Origin: Bacillus manliponensis
GTDB lineage: Bacteria > Bacillota > Bacilli > Bacillales > Bacillaceae_G
Direction of reading: 5' to 3'
DNA: 64,000 nucleotides
Assembly: GCF_000712595.1 (NCBI RefSeq)
Contig: NZ_JOTN01000002.1
Location: 124,001-188,000 of the forward strand
Of the stretch, positions 33,821 to 44,859 are shown one piece after another (within the stretch, counting starts at the first letter, position 1; each line of letters opens with the position of its first letter). The notes beneath the pieces were generated by a model, which searched no databases, had not been told where the DNA came from, and worked only from the letters and a program-made list of their open reading frames with translations. The position numbers were made by a program, and so were the translations under genes.

Positions 33821-34924
33821 TTACCTCTTGTTATTTTCTACAAGGCTTTTCATCACTTCAAATAAACGATTCGCGGCATCTGGCATACCTAATTGCTTAG
33901 CTGATTTCCTCATCGCTTGCAATTGCTCTCCATGTAGTAAAATATCATCAATATGAGAAAGAAGCGACTCTCCTGTTAAATCTTTCTCAAGTAACATTTT
34001 TGCGGCACCTTTCTCAACAACAGAAAGGGCATTTTTTTCTTGATGGTTATTTGTTACATATGGGCTCGGAATTAAAATACTTGGCTTTCCTAACGCCGTA
34101 AGCTCTGCTAGTGTAGTAGCACCGGCACGGGATACGACAAGGTCTACTCCCGTCAACACTTCTGGCATATTATGAATAAATGGTTTTATAATTACATTTG
34201 ATGGGTTTCCTTTTTCCTTTACAGCTGCCATTACCTTTTCATAGTGGACATCACCTGTAACATATAGTACTTCATAATTTTTATTACTGAATTGTTCAAT
34301 TGCTTCTACAAACGCATCATTAATCGGTCTAGCTCCACGGCTTCCACCAAAAATCAACACAGATTTCTTAGAAAGAGATAGTCCTACTGAACGCTTCCCT
34401 TTCATCCCATTTTGATTCATTACTTCTGATGCACGTGGATTTCCTGTCATGACAACTTTATTTTGAGGGAAATGTTCGGTTGCCGCATCAAAACAAACAG
34501 CTACCTTATCCACATAACGGCTCAAAAACTTATTTGTTACACCCGGTACACTATTTTGTTCATGTACAATTGTTGGGATTTTTAATTTTGCAGCTGCATA
34601 TACAACTGGTCCACAAACATATCCACCTGTTCCAATTACAACATCCGGATTGAAGCGGCGAATGTAACGTTTACTATCTTGCACACCTTTAAAAAAGCGC
34701 ATAACTGTCTTAACGTTCTCTACTGATATTTTTCGTTTAAACCCACTAATTACAATAGATTGAAATGGAATTCCTGCCTTCGGAACAATGGTACTCTCTA
34801 GACCATTTTCTGTACCAATGTATAAAAATCTCGCCTCAGGGTGTAACTTTTTTATTTCTCGAATTAACGCAAGGGCTGGATAAATATGTCCACCTGTTCC
34901 GCCACCGCTAACTAACACTCTCAC
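33821..34924 (-). CDS. murG: Lipid II synthase (MurG)
   Basis: MurG transfers GlcNAc from UDP-GlcNAc to lipid I on the inner face of the membrane. The 367-residue GT-B enzyme has the N-terminal loop [16 protein letters not shown] and the C-terminal donor site [18 protein letters not shown]. The start is GTG 34924, eight bases after GGAGG; an upstream GTG overlaps the ribosome site. A terminator separates it from spoVE, so it probably has its own promoter. Confidence 0.96.
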   Translation of the reverse strand: MRVLVSGGGTGGHIYPALALIREIKKLHPEARFLYIGTENGLESTIVPKAGIPFQSIVISGFKRKISVENVKTVMRFFKGVQDSKRYIRRFNPDVVIGTGGYVCGPVVYAAAKLKIPTIVHEQNSVPGVTNKFLSRYVDKVAVCFDAATEHFPQNKVVMTGNPRASEVMNQNGMKGKRSVGLSLSKKSVLIFGGSRGARPINDAFVEAIEQFSNKNYEVLYVTGDVHYEKVMAAVKEKGNPSNVIIKPFIHNMPEVLTGVDLVVSRAGATTLAELTALGKPSILIPSPYVTNNHQEKNALSVVEKGAAKMLLEKDLTGESLLSHIDDILLHGEQLQAMRKSAKQLGMPDAANRLFEVMKSLVENNKR

Positions 34925-35060
34925 TCTCGATTCCTCCACTTCTCTTTCTCGTCCTCTATGCTCTCACACAATAAAAACCTATTTTATAAGCTTCAAATAG
35001 CTATACACACGGTAGCATACTATTTGTTCCTCTTAATTTATACGAGGAATTATACATGCG

Positions 35061-35087
35061 AAAAACCCTGTCATAGAAACAGGGTTT
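35061..35087 (-). terminator. Terminator of spoVE
   Basis: AAACCCTGT/ACAGGGTTT with a 7-base loop is followed by TT on the minus strand. The spoVE stop codon abuts the stem. Confidence 0.75.
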
Positions 35088-36183
35088 AATAGCGAGAATG
35101 ACGACTTATATTCAACAGTACTCCGACTGCCATTAACATTAAAGTTAAACTTGAACCGCCATAACTTAAAAACGGCAGTGTAATACCTGTAACAGGCATA
35201 AGACCGGTCACAACACCAACATTAATCATCACTTGAATTGCAATCATCGCCACAATACCAACTGCTAAAAACGTACCATATGAATCTGGCGCTCCTAGTG
35301 CTATACGAATACCGCGCCATAATAATAGACTAAACAATAATAACACAAACGAACCACCAATAAAACCTAATTCTTCAGCTAAAATAGCAAAAATAAAGTC
35401 CGTTTGCGGCTCTGGTAAATATAAAAACTTTTGCCTACTTTGTCCAAGACCAAGACCAAATAATCCACCTGGTCCAATAGCAAGTAACGATTGAATAATT
35501 TGAAATCCACTACCAAGTGGATCTGACCATGGATCTAAATAAGAAGTAATTCGTTTCATTCGGTATGGGGCCGAAGCAATTAACCCAACAAATCCTGCGA
35601 CTCCGATTAATCCTAACATTGCAAAGTGAAAAATTCGCGCCCCTGCTACAAAAATCATAACAATACAAGTTCCAACCATCACGGTTCCCGTTCCTAAGTC
35701 CGGCTGAAGCATAATCATTCCAAAAGCTAAAAAGACAAAGCTAAGCGCTGGTAATAAACCTTCCTTAAACTTCGTAATGACTTTCTGCTTTTCTGATAAA
35801 AATTTCGCTAAGAAGATAATCATCGCAAATTTCATAAACTCAGAAGGTTGAATCGAAAATGCACCAACTCCAATCCAACTTCTCGCGCCTCCCCTTACCA
35901 TACCAATACCTGGAATTAAAACAAGAATTAAAAGAAGGAAACAAACGAGTAAAATAACTTTCGAATATGTACGCCATGTCCAATAATCAATTTTCATAAT
36001 AAAAAACATTGCGATAACACCAACACCAGCAAATAAAAGTTGTCGTTTTGCAAAAAAGAAAGAATCACCAATTTTGTAAGAAGCCCATACAGCACTTGCA
36101 CTATATACCATAATCATTCCGATTGTTAACAGTAAAAGTGTTACAATGATGAGAATAAAATCCGGCATTTTTTTCGTTGGCAA
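35086..36183 (-). CDS. spoVE: Spore cortex SEDS glycosyltransferase SpoVE
   Basis: SpoVE is the sporulation-specific SEDS polymerase that works with SpoVD in cortex synthesis. The 365-residue protein has ten membrane spans and the SEDS motifs SYKIGDSFFFAKRQ, QPSEFMK and TGITLPFLSYGGSS. Similarity to SpoVE (residue by residue as remembered) is higher than to FtsW. The start is TTG 36183 behind GGTGGAG, giving an N-terminus like that of B. subtilis. Confidence 0.92.
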   Translation of the reverse strand: MPTKKMPDFILIIVTLLLLTIGMIMVYSASAVWASYKIGDSFFFAKRQLLFAGVGVIAMFFIMKIDYWTWRTYSKVILLVCFLLLILVLIPGIGMVRGGARSWIGVGAFSIQPSEFMKFAMIIFLAKFLSEKQKVITKFKEGLLPALSFVFLAFGMIMLQPDLGTGTVMVGTCIVMIFVAGARIFHFAMLGLIGVAGFVGLIASAPYRMKRITSYLDPWSDPLGSGFQIIQSLLAIGPGGLFGLGLGQSRQKFLYLPEPQTDFIFAILAEELGFIGGSFVLLLFSLLLWRGIRIALGAPDSYGTFLAVGIVAMIAIQVMINVGVVTGLMPVTGITLPFLSYGGSSLTLMLMAVGVLLNISRHSRY

Positions 36184-36221
36184 TGTACTCCACCTCTTTG
36201 AAACAAGCTTTTAGATTCAAC

Positions 36222-36252
36222 AAACCACCAGTAGAACTTTCCACTGATGGTT
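36222..36252 (-). terminator. Hairpin after murD, probable terminator
   Basis: AAACCATCAGTGG and CTACTGGTGGTTT pair with one bulge and an AT-rich loop; the T-tail is short (TTTGTTG). It lies between murD and spoVE. Confidence 0.55.
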
Positions 36253-36262
36253 TCTTTTCACT

Positions 36263-37615
36263 TTATATTAGTTTATGCACAGCTTGTATAAACATGTCTC
36301 CTCTTTCTTCAAATGTTTTAAACTGATCCCAGCTTGCACATGCAGGAGAAAGAAGAATAACATCACCTTCTTCAGAAATAGCGTATGCTTCTTGAACAGC
36401 TGTTTCTAAATTATCGACACTTTTAATTACCTTTATGCCTGCTTTTTCAGCAGCTCGTACTAACTTTGGTGCAGTTTGTCCAAACGTTAGCAATGCTTTG
36501 ACATAATGTAAATAAGGAATTAATTCATCGAACTCATTTCCACGATCTAAGCCACCCGCTAATAAAATAACAGGCTGTTCAAATGCTGATAGCGCCTTTT
36601 CTGTTGCTAACATATTCGTAGCTTTTGAATCATTATAAAACTTACGATTTTCAATCGTAGTTACATACTCGAGGCGATGTTTCACACCTGAAAATCGTTT
36701 TAGTACAGCAACAATCGCCTCATTTGCAACACCCATTAGTTTTGCAATGCTCATTGCTACTAATATATTTTCCAGATTATGTTTCCCAGGCAGTACGATG
36801 TCTTCCACTTTCACAACTTCTTCACCTTTAAAGTATAGGCTTCCGTCTTTTACATACGCGCCATCTTCAATTATCTTTGTTGTTGAAAAACGAATTTTTT
36901 GTCCTTTACTATATTCAGCTAACGCCATAACTTTTTCATCATCAGCATTTACAACGCTATAATCCGCTTCTGTTTGATTTTTAAAGATATTGGCTTTCGC
37001 TAAGCCATATTCTTTTGCCGTGCCATGATAATCTAAGTGTGCCTCAAATAAATTTAAAAGTGCTGCAATCTTTGGCTGGAACGTATCAATCCCCATAAGT
37101 TGGAATGAAGAAAGTTCTGTCACTACTACCTCATGTTCTTTCACATGCTCTGCCACTTCACAAGCCACTGTCCCAATATTCCCTGCAATAACTGGGTGTT
37201 TCTTTCCTTCTTGCAACATTTCAAATGTTAACATTGTTGTCGTTGTTTTCCCATTAGATCCTGTAATTCCAACCAATGGAGCTTCTGAAATTTGATACGC
37301 AAGTTCTACTTCTGTTATAACTGGAATTCCTTTTTCTTTCGCCGCCACAAGAAGCGGATTAGAATACGGAATCCCTGGGTTTTTTACAACAAGCGAAATA
37401 TTTCTTTCTAACAGTTCTAACGGATGACCACCACATACAACATCCATTCCTAAACTTTGCAACTCTGCTGCTAATGGACTTTCTTGTAATGGCTTACCAT
37501 CATTCACGATAACATTTGCACCTAATTTATTTAATAAGGTCGCTGCAGCGTAACCGCTCTTTGCTATCCCTAATACAAGAATGTTTTTATTTTCATAATG
37601 AGCTATCGTTTTCAA
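36263..37615 (-). CDS. murD: UDP-MurNAc-L-Ala:D-Glu ligase (MurD)
   Basis: MurD adds D-glutamate to the peptidoglycan precursor. The 450-residue ligase has the ATP loop [12 protein letters not shown] near residue 114, an [12 protein letters not shown] segment, and the C-terminal [11 protein letters not shown] and [10 protein letters not shown] motifs. Its start is adjacent to the mraY stop, so they are translationally coupled. Confidence 0.97.
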   Translation of the reverse strand: MKTIAHYENKNILVLGIAKSGYAAATLLNKLGANVIVNDGKPLQESPLAAELQSLGMDVVCGGHPLELLERNISLVVKNPGIPYSNPLLVAAKEKGIPVITEVELAYQISEAPLVGITGSNGKTTTTMLTFEMLQEGKKHPVIAGNIGTVACEVAEHVKEHEVVVTELSSFQLMGIDTFQPKIAALLNLFEAHLDYHGTAKEYGLAKANIFKNQTEADYSVVNADDEKVMALAEYSKGQKIRFSTTKIIEDGAYVKDGSLYFKGEEVVKVEDIVLPGKHNLENILVAMSIAKLMGVANEAIVAVLKRFSGVKHRLEYVTTIENRKFYNDSKATNMLATEKALSAFEQPVILLAGGLDRGNEFDELIPYLHYVKALLTFGQTAPKLVRAAEKAGIKVIKSVDNLETAVQEAYAISEEGDVILLSPACASWDQFKTFEERGDMFIQAVHKLI

Positions 37616-38599
37616 TTACATCCACACCCCGATATAAATTCCTAGAACTGCAAGTAAAAATCCTACTGACCAAAATGTAACAACAACGCGCCATTCTGAC
37701 CAACCACATAATTCGTAATGATGATGAAGCGGACTCATTTTGAACACGCGCTTTCCAGTTGTTTTAAAGGAGATAACCTGAATGATAACTGACAATGTTT
37801 CCATTACAAATACACCGCCAATAACAGCTAGTAACAACTCTTGCTTTAATAAAATTGCAACTGTTGCAAGCGCCCCTCCTAAAGCAAGGGAGCCGGTATC
37901 ACCCATAAACACTTTTGCAGGGTTTGCGTTAAATACTAAAAATCCAAGTGTTGCACCAACCACTGCCATACAGAAAATCGCAATCGAATACTGTTCTTGA
38001 TGAACTGCAATAATACTGAACGCACCAAACGCAATTGCTGCTGTTCCTGATAATAATCCGTCTAATCCATCTGTTAAGTTTACTGCATTTGATGTACCAA
38101 CTAATAAGAAGATAACAAATATAAAATAAACCCAATATCCAAATGTTCCTAATGAATCAATTCCTAAACCAGGAATGTTTAAATATGCTTCCCCACCATA
38201 TCGATCATAAAAGAAACAAAATACAAAAGCGATAACAAGTTGCCCAAGTAACTTTTGCTTAGATGTAAGCCCTAAATTACGCTTCATAACAACTTTAATG
38301 TAGTCATCTAAAAATCCAATTAATCCATATCCAAACGTAACGAATAGCAATAATGAAACTTCCGCATTTAAATAGTCAAATTTAATTGCCATAATAAGCG
38401 TCGTTACCATCATTGATACATAAATGACAATTCCGCCCATCGTTGGCGTTCCTGATTTCTTTTGATGTGATTTCGGACCTTCATCACGAATGCTCTGTCC
38501 GAATTTTAAACGGCGTAAAAATGGAATGAAAATTGGTGATAACGCCACCGCAATTAAAAATGCGACACCAACTGTAATTAATAATCCTTGTTCAAGCAT
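37616..38599 (-). CDS. mraY: Phospho-MurNAc-pentapeptide transferase
   Basis: MraY makes lipid I by transferring phospho-MurNAc-pentapeptide to undecaprenyl phosphate. The 327-residue integral membrane protein has ten spans, the catalytic Asp pair in [18 protein letters not shown], and the HHHYE loop. A segment around residues 135-165 differs from the B. cereus protein as I remember it, hinting at a distant member of the group. Confidence 0.96.
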   Translation of the reverse strand: MLEQGLLITVGVAFLIAVALSPIFIPFLRRLKFGQSIRDEGPKSHQKKSGTPTMGGIVIYVSMMVTTLIMAIKFDYLNAEVSLLLFVTFGYGLIGFLDDYIKVVMKRNLGLTSKQKLLGQLVIAFVFCFFYDRYGGEAYLNIPGLGIDSLGTFGYWVYFIFVIFLLVGTSNAVNLTDGLDGLLSGTAAIAFGAFSIIAVHQEQYSIAIFCMAVVGATLGFLVFNANPAKVFMGDTGSLALGGALATVAILLKQELLLAVIGGVFVMETLSVIIQVISFKTTGKRVFKMSPLHHHYELCGWSEWRVVVTFWSVGFLLAVLGIYIGVWM

Positions 38600-38621
38600 A
38601 TATAGTCCCCCTCTCCTGCTG

Positions 38622-40103
38622 TTATTGCTTCATGCTTAAACGTTTTTTAATTGCTTCTTTTGCAACTTCACGATCGTCAAAGTCGTAAACTTCAGTTCCA
38701 ATAATTTGGTATGTTTCATGACCTTTTCCAGCGATGACAATAATATCATCCTCTTTCGCTTTCGACACCGCAGCAAAAATCGCTTCTTTTCGGTCAACAA
38801 TTACTTCATAATTATCATATTGCGCTTCAGCTACCATATCATCTAAAATCGCTTTTGGATCTTCACTACGCGGATTATCAGATGTATAAATAGCATGCGT
38901 TGCATACCGCGCCGCTACATTTGCCATAAGCGGTCTCTTCGTTTTATCACGATCACCACCGCAACCAACGATACAATACACATCACCTTTTGCAAACTGC
39001 TTTGTTGTTACAAGAACATTTTCTAAACTATCTGGTGTATGTGCATAATCTACGATAACTGTAAATTGTTGCCCACCTTCTACTACTTCAAAGCGGCCAG
39101 ATACACCTTTCATTTCTTTTAGAACATGAAGAATCGTTTGCAACGCAACGCCTGAAACAAGTGTTGCGGCTACCGCAGCCAATACATTATAGACATTAAA
39201 TTTACCAATTAATTTCATCGTAACGTCGGCGCTCTCATAAGGAGTAACGAGTGTAAATGTTGTTCCTCCACTCGACATTTTAATATCCTTTGCCATAATG
39301 TCACTTTCCGTATCAATACCATACGTAATTACCGTAGCTGCAGTACTTTTCATATAATCTTCCGTAGCTGCATCATCACGGTTTAATACCGCATACTTTG
39401 GACGCTCGTGGTAATAACTATTACCAAGCTGAGCAAATAACAAACCTTTTGCATACTTATATTCTTCCATTGTGTTATGATAATCTAAATGATCTTGCGT
39501 TAAGTTTGTAAATACAGCAACATCATAATCGCAACCATGAGCACGACCTAGATGTAATGCGTGTGACGATACTTCCATCACGGTACTCTTTACACCTTCA
39601 TCAATCATTTTTTTAAATGACATTTGAAGCGTTAGCGCATCTGGTGTTGTATTTTTAACTTCAAATACTTCATCACCAATCTTCATATTAATAGTTCCAA
39701 TTAATCCAGTTTTATGCCCATGCGCACGCAGAATTTCATCAATAATGTGCGATGTTGTTGTCTTTCCATTTGTACCTGTAATCCCAATCAAATGTAACTT
39801 TTGCGTTGGTTGCCCGTAAAAGTAATCAGCAAGCACAGCTAAAGAACGCACTGTATCTTTTACAAGTACAACTGGAACGTCAACATCAACAGGCCTTTCC
39901 GCAATAATAGCAGCCGCACCTTGCGCGGCTGCTTGTTTAGCAAAGTTATGACTATCTACCGTAAATCCTTTTATACATACGAATAAACTTCCATTTGTTA
40001 CTTTACGCGAGTCCGCTTCAATTGCTATAATTTCTGGGTTTTCTTTTGGAATCATCGGAAAATCATGCAAACATGATACCAGTGTGTGCAACTTCATTTT
40101 CAC
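38622..40103 (-). CDS. murE: UDP-MurNAc-tripeptide synthetase (MurE)
   Basis: MurE adds the third amino acid, meso-diaminopimelate in Bacillus: the specificity motif DNPRSEDP (about 408-415) is the DAP-type sequence. The 493-residue ligase has the ATP loop [12 protein letters not shown] near residue 110. The listed start is GTG 40103 behind GAGAGGAT; ATG 40097 is an alternative two codons downstream. Confidence 0.96.
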   Translation of the reverse strand: MKMKLHTLVSCLHDFPMIPKENPEIIAIEADSRKVTNGSLFVCIKGFTVDSHNFAKQAAAQGAAAIIAERPVDVDVPVVLVKDTVRSLAVLADYFYGQPTQKLHLIGITGTNGKTTTSHIIDEILRAHGHKTGLIGTINMKIGDEVFEVKNTTPDALTLQMSFKKMIDEGVKSTVMEVSSHALHLGRAHGCDYDVAVFTNLTQDHLDYHNTMEEYKYAKGLLFAQLGNSYYHERPKYAVLNRDDAATEDYMKSTAATVITYGIDTESDIMAKDIKMSSGGTTFTLVTPYESADVTMKLIGKFNVYNVLAAVAATLVSGVALQTILHVLKEMKGVSGRFEVVEGGQQFTVIVDYAHTPDSLENVLVTTKQFAKGDVYCIVGCGGDRDKTKRPLMANVAARYATHAIYTSDNPRSEDPKAILDDMVAEAQYDNYEVIVDRKEAIFAAVSKAKEDDIIVIAGKGHETYQIIGTEVYDFDDREVAKEAIKKRLSMKQ

Positions 40104-40287
40104 TAAATCCTCTCTATCTTTTATTTATGCCACTATTTATACAGTGTAGCTTCCACATCTATAAATAGCAGTTCGTTTGACTCTTGAATGACTGAACGAT
40201 AGTTCAATCTCTTCATTCTTGTTCAGCTATTTATTTTTCTCATCGATACGACCTTACCAATTGTATCATAAAAAGTTTCATTTGACT

Positions 40288-42204
40288 TTACTTCCCAAAG
40301 TAAATCCGAATTTTCGAGCCTTCTTTTACTTTCGTTCCTGGTTCTGGCGATTGTTTCACCACTTCATCCCCTTCTCCACTCACATCAATTTGCAAATCGA
40401 GAAGTTGTGTCTGCAAATCCTTTTTCTTCATACCGATTAAATTCGGCACTTCAATTGCAGGTGTATCAGGCCATGTTACTTTTTTCTCAACCTGTTCTTT
40501 TCTTGGCTCTACCCCCATAACCGGCAACGCATCACGAAGTATATTTCCAACAATAGGAGCTGCAACAAGACCTCCAAATTGCAAGCTTCCTTTTGGATTG
40601 TCTACCGCTACATACACAACAACTTGTGGATCATCCGCCGGTGCAAAACCGATAAATGAAACAATATAGTTATTATCTAAGTAATTTCCATCTTTTACTT
40701 TTTGAGCGGTTCCTGTTTTCCCACCAACTCGATATCCATCAATAAACGCTTTATTCCCTGATCCTTTTGCTACAACATGCTCTAAAGCATATCGAACTTG
40801 TTCAGATGTTTCCTTGGAAATAACATTCCTTTTCGCAACTGGAGCTTTTCGGTTTACTACTTTTCCTGTCTTTGGATCGATGAACTCTTTTGCGATATAC
40901 GGTTGATATAAAGTTCCACCGTTAATTGCAGCTGCAACTGCTGCAACTTGCTGAATAGGTGTAACCGAAACACCTTGACCAAAAGCTGTTGTTGCTTGTT
41001 CGACAGGCCCTACCTTATCTAAATTGAACAAAATCCCTCTACCTTCTCCTTGCAAATCAATTCCCGTCTTTTGTCCAAATCCGAAGTCATGAATGTATTG
41101 GAATAATTTTTCCTTCCCTAACCTGTCACCAAGTTCAATAAAACCAGGGTTACAAGAGTTTTGTACAACTTCTAAAAACGTTTGACTGCCATGCCCACCA
41201 GCTTTCCAGCAACGCAACCTTGCTCCACCTACTTCTGCTGCTCCATCATCATAAAACGTATCTTTTTGTAAGTCTACTAAATTTTCATTTAAAGCAGCTG
41301 CTAATGTAATAATTTTAAAGGTTGATCCTGGCTCATATGTACTCCATACAGGTAGGTTACGATTAAATATTTCTGGGGAAACACTTTGATAATCACCAGG
41401 GTCAAAACTTGGCCTACTAGACATCCCTAAAATCTCCCCATTATTCGGATTCATTGCAATTGCAACAATTCCATCAGGGTTATACGTTGACTCAGCAACA
41501 TTCAACTCTCTCTCCATAATCGTCTGTATACGCGTATCGATTGTTAACTTTAAATCTAAGCCATCCTCAGGTTCTTTATAATCGTCACCGACATTTGGCA
41601 TACGCTGCCCTTTTGCATCTGCAAAAAAACGAACATGCCCATCTTCTCCATTTAGCTCTTTATCATAGTATTTCTCAAGCCCCATTAATCCTTGATTATC
41701 AATACCTGCAAATCCAAGGACATGTGATAAATATTTTCCGAACGGATAATGTCTAATAGAATCTTCTGCGATATACACTCCCTTTAAGCTGAGAGCTCTT
41801 ACTTCTTTCGCCTTTTCATGTGAAATTTTCCTTCCACCTTTATCCAATCTTACAATGGATGCACTTTTTGTAATACGCTTATATATATCCTCTTTCGAAA
41901 CACCTAAAACTGCAGCTAACTTCTCTGCAGTCTCTGCTGGTTCCTTAATTTGTCTCGGCACAGCAAAGACAGTCGGAGCACTTTTATTTGTCGCGACCTC
42001 TACACCATTTCGATCCAAAATCTTTCCTCGTTCCGGTTCAAATGTAATATTACGACTCCATGAATCTTTTGCCCGATCCGTTAACATATTCCCAAGAAAA
42101 AACTGTACATATCCAAGACGGATATCAATCACAGCAAAAATAAGTATGCCGCATATAAACACAAAAATAAGCCGTTTCCTAATCGTCATACTTGATACAC
42201 GCAT
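40288..42204 (-). CDS. spoVD: Sporulation penicillin-binding protein SpoVD
   Basis: SpoVD is the class B transpeptidase for cortex, paired with SpoVE. The 638-residue protein has an N-terminal membrane helix (about 10-30), a dimerisation domain, the transpeptidase with STFK at 294-297, SCN at 350-352 and KTGTA at 496-500, and one PASTA domain (about 584-637). Cys332 and Cys351 are at the positions of the redox pair reduced through StoA in B. subtilis. It lies between pbpB and murE. Confidence 0.95.
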   Translation of the reverse strand: MRVSSMTIRKRLIFVFICGILIFAVIDIRLGYVQFFLGNMLTDRAKDSWSRNITFEPERGKILDRNGVEVATNKSAPTVFAVPRQIKEPAETAEKLAAVLGVSKEDIYKRITKSASIVRLDKGGRKISHEKAKEVRALSLKGVYIAEDSIRHYPFGKYLSHVLGFAGIDNQGLMGLEKYYDKELNGEDGHVRFFADAKGQRMPNVGDDYKEPEDGLDLKLTIDTRIQTIMERELNVAESTYNPDGIVAIAMNPNNGEILGMSSRPSFDPGDYQSVSPEIFNRNLPVWSTYEPGSTFKIITLAAALNENLVDLQKDTFYDDGAAEVGGARLRCWKAGGHGSQTFLEVVQNSCNPGFIELGDRLGKEKLFQYIHDFGFGQKTGIDLQGEGRGILFNLDKVGPVEQATTAFGQGVSVTPIQQVAAVAAAINGGTLYQPYIAKEFIDPKTGKVVNRKAPVAKRNVISKETSEQVRYALEHVVAKGSGNKAFIDGYRVGGKTGTAQKVKDGNYLDNNYIVSFIGFAPADDPQVVVYVAVDNPKGSLQFGGLVAAPIVGNILRDALPVMGVEPRKEQVEKKVTWPDTPAIEVPNLIGMKKKDLQTQLLDLQIDVSGEGDEVVKQSPEPGTKVKEGSKIRIYFGK

Positions 42205-42299
42205 ATTGAAACAAGCCCCCTTTAAACCTAGCTTGTTCCAATATATGCTTGTACCTGTTTGATTAGAACACGACTACTTTTGTTACGTCAAGGCATTTC

Positions 42300-44477
42300 T
42301 TATTCAGAAGGTTTTTCAGCCTCAGCTTCAGCTTCTTGTTGCGGTTGAAGTGGTGGTATGAGATTCACTCGTAATACATCACCTTCTTTTAACGCCGTAC
42401 CTTCTGCGATACTTTGTTCTGTTACATATCCCGTTCCAGAGGACTCTAATTCAAGATGTAACGTCTTTGCTAAGTTCATAACATCACGTAATGCCCAGCC
42501 TACAATATTTGGCATCGTTGGGTTTTCTCCTACTAGGAATATACGGTCACCCTTTAATGTTTTCTCCCCTGCTTTTGGCGACTGTACTTTCACTTGGCCT
42601 TCACCTAATATAACAGGACGGAATTTCTCTTTTTCAAGCGTTACTTTCGCCTCTTCCATTGTCATCCCTGTCACATCTGGAACATCCGCTTGCTGTTCTT
42701 TCACATATTTCTTAGGATCTTTCACTTCAGTTGGCTTTATCTTTAAATATTCTAAACTATTTTTTGTAACGGATTTAAAAATTTCGGCTACTGGCTGTGA
42801 ACCGTATTCATTACCTTTTAACTTCGGTTGTTTTGCCGCTACATATACAACGAGTTGCGGATCGTCAATTGGGGCCATACCAAGGAAAGAAAAGATGTAA
42901 TTTTCTTTTCCTGTCATATAACCACCTTTTCCATCAGGTATTTGAGCTGTTCCTGTTTTTCCACCGACAGCATAGTCATCTATTTGATACTGGCCACCTG
43001 TTCCCTTTGGTGATGTAACAACTTGTTCTAGCAATTCTCTTACATGATCTGCTGTTTCTTTCGTAATAGGTTGCCCTACCTCTTCCGGCGTTCGGTCCAT
43101 TTTTACTTTATTATTCATTGGATCGACAATTTGGTCGACAACATATGGCTTCATCATTTTTCCGTCATTTGCAATTGCAGTTGTCGCCTGTACAAGCTGA
43201 ATTGGCGTAACGGTAGAACCTTGCCCAAAAGCTGTTGTCACTTGTTCAATTTTTTTATCAAATAATATTTTGTTTTTCTGTTCACCTGGTAGGTCAATTC
43301 CGGTTTTTTCATCAAGACCAAAGTTATGAATATATTGTCGGAAACGATCCTCACCTAATTTTTCTCCTAAATAAGCAAATGCTACGTTTGATGAACGTAG
43401 TACTCCTTCATCAAACGTAATCGATCCCCAGCCATTTCCAGAGTTATGATCTCGAATTACACGATCTCCTACAGGATATGTACCAGACTGGAAATATGCT
43501 TGTCCATCGTAAACACCCTCATTAATTGCTGCTGCTAATGTGAAGATCTTCATCGTTGATCCAGGTTCAAACGCATTAGCAATTGGATCATTAAAATGGT
43601 GTTCAAGATTCCTTTTATTTGGATCATAACTTGGCGTACTTGACATTGCTAAAATTTTTCCCGTTTTCGGATCAGCAACAATGCCAATTAACATCTCAGG
43701 CTTATAACGTTCTTCCGCTTCTTTCATTGCATCTTCTAAAAAACCTTGAATTCGCTGGTCTAGCGTTAAATATACGTTATCTCCATTTTTAGGAGGAACA
43801 ACTTTCCCTTCTCCGCCTTCAAGCGCAATACCTCCTCTTGAACCTACGTAAGAGGTGCTACCATTTGAAGCTCGTAAATATTTATCTAGACTCTTTTCAA
43901 GTCCAAACATCCCTTCTGCAATTCCATCATCCTTTGGTTTTGCATGACCAATCACATACGAAGCAAAGTCTCCGTTTGGATATACCCTTGCTTTTTCAGT
44001 TAAGAAAGAAATCCCTTGCAACTCTAGATCATCAATTTCCTTCTTTTGCTCTTTTGTTAAATCCTTTCCTGCCGTACCAAACTCAACTTGCGTTTTATCT
44101 TTTCGGTTTAATTGCTTTAAAATATCTTCTTCTGACATATCGATATGTTCTGCTAACTTTTTAGCAGTCTCTTCTTTATCCTTAACTGGCTTATCACCTG
44201 TTAAAGCAGCAGTGAGTCGATATGAATTTGTATCTTGTGCTAACACATGACCATTTTGATCATAAATTGTACCGCGGTTTGCCTCTAGCACACCATTTTT
44301 ATTATGTTTTTCACTTGCAAGCTCTTTTAAATCCTCACCATGTACCGTTCCAGTTACTTGAATATAAAAGAAACGGGCAAACAATAAAAAAAAGAGCAGG
44401 AGGACGAATATCATAAAGATGCCTGCTCCTTTGTTCGTATGAAATTTACTCATATTCATATCTTTTTTCACACCCAC
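42300..44477 (-). CDS. pbpB: Penicillin-binding protein 2B (division transpeptidase)
   Basis: PBP2B is the septal class B transpeptidase of the divisome. The 725-residue frame has a membrane helix at about 19-41, the motifs STMK (307-310), SSN (362-364) and KTGT (507-510), and two C-terminal PASTA-like repeats (about 605-725). The true start is uncertain: GTG 44477, ATG 44459 or ATG 44453; no strong ribosome site decides. It follows ftsL directly. Confidence 0.94.
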   Translation of the reverse strand: MGVKKDMNMSKFHTNKGAGIFMIFVLLLFFLLFARFFYIQVTGTVHGEDLKELASEKHNKNGVLEANRGTIYDQNGHVLAQDTNSYRLTAALTGDKPVKDKEETAKKLAEHIDMSEEDILKQLNRKDKTQVEFGTAGKDLTKEQKKEIDDLELQGISFLTEKARVYPNGDFASYVIGHAKPKDDGIAEGMFGLEKSLDKYLRASNGSTSYVGSRGGIALEGGEGKVVPPKNGDNVYLTLDQRIQGFLEDAMKEAEERYKPEMLIGIVADPKTGKILAMSSTPSYDPNKRNLEHHFNDPIANAFEPGSTMKIFTLAAAINEGVYDGQAYFQSGTYPVGDRVIRDHNSGNGWGSITFDEGVLRSSNVAFAYLGEKLGEDRFRQYIHNFGLDEKTGIDLPGEQKNKILFDKKIEQVTTAFGQGSTVTPIQLVQATTAIANDGKMMKPYVVDQIVDPMNNKVKMDRTPEEVGQPITKETADHVRELLEQVVTSPKGTGGQYQIDDYAVGGKTGTAQIPDGKGGYMTGKENYIFSFLGMAPIDDPQLVVYVAAKQPKLKGNEYGSQPVAEIFKSVTKNSLEYLKIKPTEVKDPKKYVKEQQADVPDVTGMTMEEAKVTLEKEKFRPVILGEGQVKVQSPKAGEKTLKGDRIFLVGENPTMPNIVGWALRDVMNLAKTLHLELESSGTGYVTEQSIAEGTALKEGDVLRVNLIPPLQPQQEAEAEAEKPSE

Positions 44478-44482
44478 TATAA

Positions 44483-44845
44483 TTACTGTAAACCTTTCAC
44501 GTTGTTTGCATTAATTTCTAGTCCGTGTTTTTTAGCAATCTCTGCAATACGTTCATAGCGGCTTAAACTTTCAACCTCCGCTTGCAATTCTTGATTTGCT
44601 TTTTGCTGCTTTACAACTTCACTTTCAAGCTCAGCTTTTTTCGCATCAAACTCATATAATGCTGCTTTATTCCCTATAAAAGCAACACATGCATATAGTA
44701 AAAAAGCAATAAAAGCAATATACAATGTTTTTTCAAACCTTGTAATTTTTGTTTTTGTATTTACCTGAACTGCTTGTTGCGAAGTTTGAGACTGCACATG
44801 TTCTTGACCTTGCTGCTTTTTATACTTCACAGCTAAATTCGTCAT
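44483..44845 (-). CDS. ftsL: Cell division protein FtsL
   Basis: The 120-residue bitopic protein has a polar N-terminus of about 38 residues, one membrane helix (about 40-60) and an extracytoplasmic leucine/valine-rich coiled coil (about 65-105), ending in the family-like AKKHGLEI. FtsL partners DivIC and DivIB and is unstable in Bacillus. It lies between rsmH and pbpB. Confidence 0.93.
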   Translation of the reverse strand: MTNLAVKYKKQQGQEHVQSQTSQQAVQVNTKTKITRFEKTLYIAFIAFLLYACVAFIGNKAALYEFDAKKAELESEVVKQQKANQELQAEVESLSRYERIAEIAKKHGLEINANNVKGLQ

Positions 44846-44859
44846 ACATCTCTCCCCTT

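Noticed and set aside
42358-42900. 180-residue open frame antisense to pbpB
   Set aside because: It lies wholly within a well-supported gene on the other strand, has Ser/Phe-rich shadow composition and has no ribosome site.
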